From Allobosea sp. (GTDB lineage Bacteria; Pseudomonadota; Alphaproteobacteria; Rhizobiales; Beijerinckiaceae): 64,000 nucleotides of DNA. Shown piece after piece: positions 59,220-64,000 of this stretch. The stretch spans positions 1-64,000 of the forward strand of contig JAAEQB010000022.1 in assembly GCA_024231975.1 (NCBI GenBank), written 5' to 3'. The notes under the pieces are model-generated. The model was not told where the DNA came from. It saw only the letters and a program-made list of their open reading frames with translations, and did no database searches. Made by a program: the position numbers and the translations under genes. Numbering within the stretch: the stretch's first letter is position 1; each line of letters opens with the position of its first letter.

Positions 59220-59471
59220 ATGCGCCCGCCCGCCGCCCCAGCCACCGCCATACTGCCGGCCCTGCCCCGGCTGCCCGGCCTCGTGGCGGCGCTCGCCGGC
59301 TTCGCCCTAGTCCTTGCGCTGGCGCTCCTTGCCGACCAGGCCTTGCGCGCGATTGGCCTGCCGCCACCGGCGGCCCAGCCAATGCCGGAACTCGGCCGCC
59401 AGGCGCTTGCGGCCTGGCTGCGTGCGACCTGCCTGCTGCTCGGCGGCCTTCTCGTCCGAACCGCCCGCTAG
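59220..59471 (+). CDS. Small membrane protein, unknown
   Basis: 83 aa. One clear membrane helix (LVAALAGFALVLALALLADQAL), maybe a second at the C-terminus. ATG 59220 is chosen, after a GGACCAGACG. Shares the CTAG of its stop with the stop of the convergent binding-protein gene. Confidence 0.5.
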   Translation: MRPPAAPATAILPALPRLPGLVAALAGFALVLALALLADQALRAIGLPPPAAQPMPELGRQALAAWLRATCLLLGGLLVRTAR

Positions 59472-61054
59472 ACGCGCTTGACGTTCCAGAAGGTCGGGAA
59501 GCTCGGCAGCACGCCCGTGAGCTTGCGGCTGAACGCGGTCGGCTGGAAATACTGGCCGAGCGGCGCGTAAGGCACGTCCTCGAAGGCCTGGATCTGGAGT
59601 TCAGCGGCGATCTTCTGCTTGGCCGGCAGGTCGGTCGCCTCCATCCAGGCCTCGCGCAGCGCCTCGATCTTCGGCGCCACCGGCCAGCCCGGCCAGGCCG
59701 CCATGCCATTGCCGCGCAGCGAGATGTGGCCGACCGGATCGAGGATGTCGATGCCGTTCCAGCCGGTGAAGAAACAGTTCCAGCCGCCATTGCCCGGCGG
59801 TTCCTTGTTGGCCCGGCGCGTCACCACCGCACCCCAGTCCATCACCTGGTAGTCGACGTTCATGCCGATGCGCTTCAGCATCTCGGCGCCGACCTCGCAT
59901 TCGGCCTTGAGATTGGCGAGATCGGTGACGCCGAGCAGCACGACCTTCTCGCCCTTGTAGCCGGCCGCCGCCAGCGCCTGCTTGACCTTGCCGATGTCGC
60001 GCGGCCCGTTCAGCACCTCCATGCCGGCATCGTTCGCCATCGGCGTTCCCGGCGGGAACAGGCCGACGCCGGTACGCCACAACGTCTTGTCGGGCCCGCC
60101 GACCGCCTCCATGAACTCGGCCTGGTCGATCGCCATCAGCACGGCGCGGCGGATCGCCGGATTGTCGAAGGGCGGATGCAGATGGTTCATCCGCATGATC
60201 GCGATCGAGCCGGTCGTCTCCTTGATCGCGACCTCGAGCTTCGGGTCCTTGGCCAGCAGCGGCAGGATGTCCGGCAAGGGCTGCTCGACCCAGTCGATCT
60301 CACCGCTCTGCAGCGCCGCGGCTGCCGTCGCGGGATCAGGCAGGGTATGCCACTCGATCCGCTCGACATGGACGATCTTCGGTCCTGCGGTACGACCCGG
60401 CTTGCCGTCGCTGCGCGGGACATAGCCCGCGAACTTCTCGTAGACTGACCGGTTGCCGGGCTGGCGCTCGCTCGCGACGAAACGGAACGGCCCGCTGCCG
60501 ATCACCTCGGTGACCTGCGTCGTCGCCTCGGTCTTCGCCAGCCGCTCCGGCATGATCACCGGCACCGCCGCCGTCATCTTGGCGAGCGCATCGGGCAGCA
60601 GCGGGAACGCCTTCTTCAGCCGGAAGCGCAAGGTCCTGTCGTCGACCGCGGCGAGCTCGTCGGTCTGCCCCATCAGCGTCTGGCCGAAGGAATCGCGCTT
60701 GGCCCAGCGGTTCAGGCTGGCGACGCAGTCCCTGGCCAGCACCGGCGTGCCGTCATGGAACTTGAGGCCTTCGCGCAGCTTGATCGTCCAGCTCTTGCCA
60801 TCGGCCTCGGCGAGCGCGCCCTCGGCCATCTGTGGCTGCGCCTTGTAGCTCTCGTCCTGCCCGAACAGCGTGTCGTAGGCGAGGAAAGCGTGGTTGCGGG
60901 TGACGGTCGCCGTCGTCCAGATCGGATCGACCACGGCAAGATCGCCCTGCGGCACGAACTTGATGACATTCTTGTCGGCCCCACGGCCGATATTGGGTTT
61001 GCTGACCGCAATGGCGGCAGCCGTGCCTGCGATGAAAGCGCGACGTGTCGGCAT
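59468..61054 (-). CDS. Peptide/opine-type ABC transporter substrate-binding protein
   Basis: 528 aa, SBP family 5 (DppA-like). A Tat signal with the twin arginine in TRRAFIAGTAAAIAV. The mature part has FVPQGDLAVVDPIWTT, LREGLKFHDGTPVLARD and NHLHPPFDNPAIRRAVLMAI, all standard. No permease or ATPase neighbours are seen in the window. ATG 61054. Confidence 0.93.
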   Translation of the reverse strand: MPTRRAFIAGTAAAIAVSKPNIGRGADKNVIKFVPQGDLAVVDPIWTTATVTRNHAFLAYDTLFGQDESYKAQPQMAEGALAEADGKSWTIKLREGLKFHDGTPVLARDCVASLNRWAKRDSFGQTLMGQTDELAAVDDRTLRFRLKKAFPLLPDALAKMTAAVPVIMPERLAKTEATTQVTEVIGSGPFRFVASERQPGNRSVYEKFAGYVPRSDGKPGRTAGPKIVHVERIEWHTLPDPATAAAALQSGEIDWVEQPLPDILPLLAKDPKLEVAIKETTGSIAIMRMNHLHPPFDNPAIRRAVLMAIDQAEFMEAVGGPDKTLWRTGVGLFPPGTPMANDAGMEVLNGPRDIGKVKQALAAAGYKGEKVVLLGVTDLANLKAECEVGAEMLKRIGMNVDYQVMDWGAVVTRRANKEPPGNGGWNCFFTGWNGIDILDPVGHISLRGNGMAAWPGWPVAPKIEALREAWMEATDLPAKQKIAAELQIQAFEDVPYAPLGQYFQPTAFSRKLTGVLPSFPTFWNVKRV

Positions 61055-61285
61055 TTCAGGCTCCCTGGAGCCCGTTCCTATCAGCTTGCACCGCAAGCCG
61101 ATCGGCAAACGGTCTCCAAACTAAAGGGAGAGACGGATTCACCGATCAGGTTGGAACAACCTGATCGGATCCGGCTCTGCAGCAGGGCGTCGATCCGGGA
61201 TAGTGAAGCCCTGGCGATACGGCGGGCGTCAGGCAACCAGCATGCCAGCAACCGGTCAAGCCGGTGGCCGCTGCACCCGGATCGT

Positions 61286-62497
61286 TCAGGCCGCGTCGCG
61301 CAGGTCGCCGAGATCGAGCTCGATCAGGAAGTTCGGATCGGCTTCGACCAGCAAGGCCAGGGCGGCATCGTCGGCGAGCGAATCGGCCAGCAAGCGCGCC
61401 TCGTCGCGGGCCGCTTCGGCGTCGAGCCGGCGCAGCAGCGCCATCAGCGCATTGGCCTGGGGCCCCTCCAGGCCCTCGCAAGCGATCAGCACCTCCGCCA
61501 GGAGGCCCCGGTCGATGCCACCGCCCCGTCTTTCGCCGGAGCCCGCCTGCTTCAACGCCTCGACGGCAGCGGCAAAGGCCGGAAGCAGTGCATCCGGCAT
61601 CGACGCCTTGCGATAGAGCGCCTTGAGCCCGGCACCACGCCGGTCCCAGAGCAGCGCCCGCACGCGCTTCAGCGGCAGGTCGGACAGTGCTGCGAACGCG
61701 GCCTCGGCCAAAGCCGGCTCACCGCTGAGCAGCGAGCGCAGGATCACGCCCGGCGTCAGGCGGCCATTCTCGCGCAGGCAATCGACGATCGCCGGGGCAT
61801 CGCTTGCCTCACCGCCGGCCGCGAGCGCGACGGCGACCCGCTCGGTCGATTCGCGCGCGAGCCGGGCGCTGCGCTCCTCGGTCAGCCAGCCGCAGCCGGA
61901 GACGAAGGCGGCGAGCGCATCGGACACCTTGGCGGCGATCGCCTGGCGCAATCCGGTCGGCAGGTCGTCGCGCGCCAGCATGGCTTCGCGCACCGCACCG
62001 GCCTCACCCTCGCGCTCGAAGATGCGCTCCAGCGAGAAATCCGGAATCTCCGCCGTCGGGTTGGCGAGCAGTGCGACCAGCGCGTCCTCGCAGCCGACTT
62101 CGGCGAGCGCCGCGCAGATTCCCGGCGACAGCCAGGGCCGCTGCGCGATCGCACGCTGCGCGAGCCCGTCGCCGATCGCGGCGGCATCGACCAGATCGGC
62201 CTCGGTCAGCACCGGCGACTGCGCCAGCAACAGGGCGGCGATATCGCTCTGCTCGGCGATCAGGCCGAGCACCAGATTGCGCGGCGCCTGCGGCGCAGCC
62301 GCGAGTTCCTCGGCAAGCGCGCGGCGCACCAATGGCGAGGGATCGTCGACCAGCGCGATCAGCGCCGTCTCAGCCTCTCGCCTGTCCTCAGGCGACATGG
62401 CCGAACGCAGATAGGCTCCCGCCAGCGCGGCGGCGCCTTGCGCCCGCGCCTCGGCCGGCGCGGTGCGGGCCCAGAGCAGGAAGCGACGCACGATCAT
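61286..62497 (-). CDS. DUF2336 protein
   Basis: 403 aa. HEAT-like helical repeats throughout, Ala/Leu rich: ALIALVDDPSPLVRRALAEELAAAPQAP near the start is the DUF2336 signature. Alphaproteobacteria-specific, function unknown. Overlaps the transglycosylase gene stop by 4 nt. Confidence 0.88.
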   Translation of the reverse strand: MIVRRFLLWARTAPAEARAQGAAALAGAYLRSAMSPEDRREAETALIALVDDPSPLVRRALAEELAAAPQAPRNLVLGLIAEQSDIAALLLAQSPVLTEADLVDAAAIGDGLAQRAIAQRPWLSPGICAALAEVGCEDALVALLANPTAEIPDFSLERIFEREGEAGAVREAMLARDDLPTGLRQAIAAKVSDALAAFVSGCGWLTEERSARLARESTERVAVALAAGGEASDAPAIVDCLRENGRLTPGVILRSLLSGEPALAEAAFAALSDLPLKRVRALLWDRRGAGLKALYRKASMPDALLPAFAAAVEALKQAGSGERRGGGIDRGLLAEVLIACEGLEGPQANALMALLRRLDAEAARDEARLLADSLADDAALALLVEADPNFLIELDLGDLRDAA

Positions 62498-63639
62498 CCG
62501 CGCCTCCCATGGGTCATGAACTGGCTGAGATCGAGCGGCCCGCGCCGCTGGCGCCGGGTGGCGACCGTCTCGCTGGAAGCCGTCTGCGTGTCCGCGACCG
62601 CAAGGTCGCGCGGCCGCGACGGCGGCAGCGGTGCGTTGACGGCGGTCGCAGTTGGGGTGGTCGCGCCGCCCGCGCTCTCGGTCTTGGCGGCCTTGCCGGC
62701 GGACGAGGCCTCGCCTTCACTCGCCGCCGAGCCCACGCGCGGGAAATACCGGGTCGACGGATCGTCATTGGCGGTTCGGGATGCACCGCCGCTGCGCGGC
62801 GTCGTCCAGAGATTGGCGACGGCCTTCGAGACCGGTGCACGCGATCCTTCGGTCGAGAACAAGCCGATAAGCCCCCTTGCCCGGTCCGGCGCCAACGCGG
62901 CGGCGATCGGCACGACCGGCGGCTCCGCAGCATAGGCGGCCGCGGTAGTGGCGGCCGCCCCTGTCGGCTTGGCCTGCGCCAGCATGGCACCGGTCGTCGC
63001 CGCCACCTGGGTGTTGGCGTGGCTGGCGGCGAGCAGACCGTAGACCTCCTGGGCGCTGCGGGCCCGGCCGGCCTTGTCGTAGAAGATCGAGCGGTTCGCG
63101 GCTGCAGCTTCCGGGAAATCGCGGGCGGCGGCGCGGGTCGGATCGCTTCCGGCGGCGCGGATCAGGTCGGCGGCGCCGCGCGCACCCAGCACATGCGCCA
63201 TGTAGAGCTCGCCGGCCTGCGGCTGGCGCCCAAGCGCCTGGCCGAGCTGCTCGGCATTCTTCTGCGTCAGTGCGCCCGCCATCACCGTCGCGACATGCGG
63301 ATCGGTGCGCAATTGCAGGATCTTCTCGCGCAGCGCCGGGTCCGACACGGTCAGGCGGCCGCTGCCGTCCTCGCTGATCGCGCCGGCATAATTCGCCATG
63401 CCCTGCTTCGGCCCCTCCTGGCGCATCATCGACAGCCAGGTCTGCTCGATGAACTGGAACAGCCCAGTCGCGCTCGAGGTGCGCGCCTTCGCATCCGGCT
63501 CCAGCGCGGATTCGCGTTGCGCGGTCTTGAGCAGATAGTCGAAGCCGACACCGGTCTTGTCCGCGCCTTGCTTGATCGCGCTGACCACAGGATTGGCGGG
63601 CGTTGTCTCGCGGGTGCTCGGCGTGCTGAAAAGGAACAT
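62494..63639 (-). CDS. Lytic transglycosylase-domain protein
   Basis: 381 aa. SLT-type lytic transglycosylase core at about 25-120: FDYLLKTAQRESALEPDAKARTSSATGLFQFIEQTWL, with the catalytic Glu in QRESALEP. C-terminal 200 residues are Ala/Thr/Pro rich and disordered. Probably acts on peptidoglycan, possibly for flagella or secretion. Translation coupled to DUF2336. Confidence 0.9.
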   Translation of the reverse strand: MFLFSTPSTRETTPANPVVSAIKQGADKTGVGFDYLLKTAQRESALEPDAKARTSSATGLFQFIEQTWLSMMRQEGPKQGMANYAGAISEDGSGRLTVSDPALREKILQLRTDPHVATVMAGALTQKNAEQLGQALGRQPQAGELYMAHVLGARGAADLIRAAGSDPTRAAARDFPEAAAANRSIFYDKAGRARSAQEVYGLLAASHANTQVAATTGAMLAQAKPTGAAATTAAAYAAEPPVVPIAAALAPDRARGLIGLFSTEGSRAPVSKAVANLWTTPRSGGASRTANDDPSTRYFPRVGSAASEGEASSAGKAAKTESAGGATTPTATAVNAPLPPSRPRDLAVADTQTASSETVATRRQRRGPLDLSQFMTHGRRG

Positions 63640-63776
63640 TGGGTCACTCGGGCCGCTGCCGTTCCAGGCGGACCGGAGCACCCGCAGAGACTGGACCGGT
63701 TATGGTAAGCGAACCGTTAAAACGGCCGTTTGCCGGCCCCGGCCCGGAACCGAAAAAGAGCCACAGGAGCAAGACG

Positions 63777-64000
63777 ATGGCGGAAGCGGCGCGGCATAAG
63801 CGGGGTGGGCTCTATTTCGAGGATTTCGAGGTCGGCGTCTCGATCGAGCATCGGCTGACCCGCACGGTCACGCAGATGGACAACATGCTGTTCTCCAATA
63901 TGACGCTGAATCCGCAGCCCCTGCACATCGACGCGCATTTCTGCGCGACCGAAACCGAATGGGGCAAGCCGCTGATGAACTCGCTGTTCACGCTCGGCCT
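63777..64000 (+). CDS. MaoC-family dehydratase (3' end outside window)
   Basis: First 74 residues. LYFEDFEVGVSIEHRLTRTVTQMDNMLFSNMTLNPQPLHIDAHFCATE, where the Asp/His pair in the NPQPLHID motif is the hot-dog active site. Enoyl-CoA or mesaconyl-CoA hydratase type. Ribosome site AGGAG at 63765-63769 backs ATG 63777. Divergent from the transglycosylase. Confidence 0.88.
   Translation, partial: MAEAARHKRGGLYFEDFEVGVSIEHRLTRTVTQMDNMLFSNMTLNPQPLHIDAHFCATETEWGKPLMNSLFTLG

Noticed and set aside
63690..63730. AT-rich TTAA-like half sites before the MaoC gene as a CtrA box
   Set aside because: Spacing is not the N7 of the CtrA motif.

Overview
The window is a GC-rich (roughly 65-68%) chromosomal segment of an alphaproteobacterium, most likely from the Hyphomicrobiales (Rhizobiales). 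Bosea or a relative is my best guess, made from gene content and not from any database search. The clues are a B12-dependent ribonucleotide reductase as a large single gene, NDUFA12 in a bacterium, a BA14K-type surface protein, DUF2155/aat/accC/accB/dsbA synteny, a Hyphomicrobiales-type intergenic palindrome and Irr-like iron-control motifs.

Layout. 1-4.0 kb: a truncated TolC-type outer-membrane lipoprotein and a tiny lipoprotein (minus strand) diverge from an OmpR/EnvZ-type two-component pair, so this looks like a metal or stress efflux locus. 4.2-15.2 kb: an accessory island, all on the minus strand, with lower GC and many translationally coupled gene pairs. It holds an AbiU2-like protein plus a small partner; a large N6-adenine methyltransferase plus a PD-(D/E)XK-like protein under a MerR-like regulator with tandem operators; two DUF6036/AbiEii-like nucleotidyltransferase modules; a Panacea toxin-antitoxin pair; and a two-TM SLATT-like protein with a proline-rich partner. 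A small family with the motif EFLDEFYL occurs twice in this island with two unrelated partners, and this is the best candidate for an undescribed system.

15.4-31 kb: core metabolism. nrdJ, a NIPSNAP protein, a serine hydrolase, NDUFA12, an MFS transporter, Nramp-type mntH with tandem palindromes before its start, DUF2155, a VOC protein, aat, accC, accB, a DsbA-type protein, a YARHG protein and an orphan DnaB/RecA-like ATPase. 31.5-41.7 kb: a LysR/SDR/carboxymuconolactone-decarboxylase cluster, a HerA-like ATPase, a HAD hydrolase, a UPF0114 membrane protein, BA14K, exonuclease III, a Sel1 protein and ilvD. 42.2-45.1 kb: a ferric iron ABC transporter (binding protein and fused permease, no ATPase gene) preceded by Irr-like sites. 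45.3-50 kb: AsmA and gyrA, convergent on a strong bidirectional terminator. 50-64 kb: a membrane protein, MarC, a PepSY protein with a DUF2946-like protein, a GGCT-like protein, two DJ-1/PfpI genes (one a GlxA-type regulator), a nucleoside deaminase, a GNAT enzyme, a secreted MetX-like hydrolase, an M20 peptidase, a Tat-exported peptide-binding protein, DUF2336 plus a lytic transglycosylase, and the start of a MaoC dehydratase.

No rRNA, tRNA, CRISPR array, transposase or integrase was recognised. Short palindromic repeats lie between genes at about 26.8-27.0, 30.6 and 57.8 kb. Long open frames antisense to gyrA, nrdJ, ilvD and accC are high-GC shadows and were left out.
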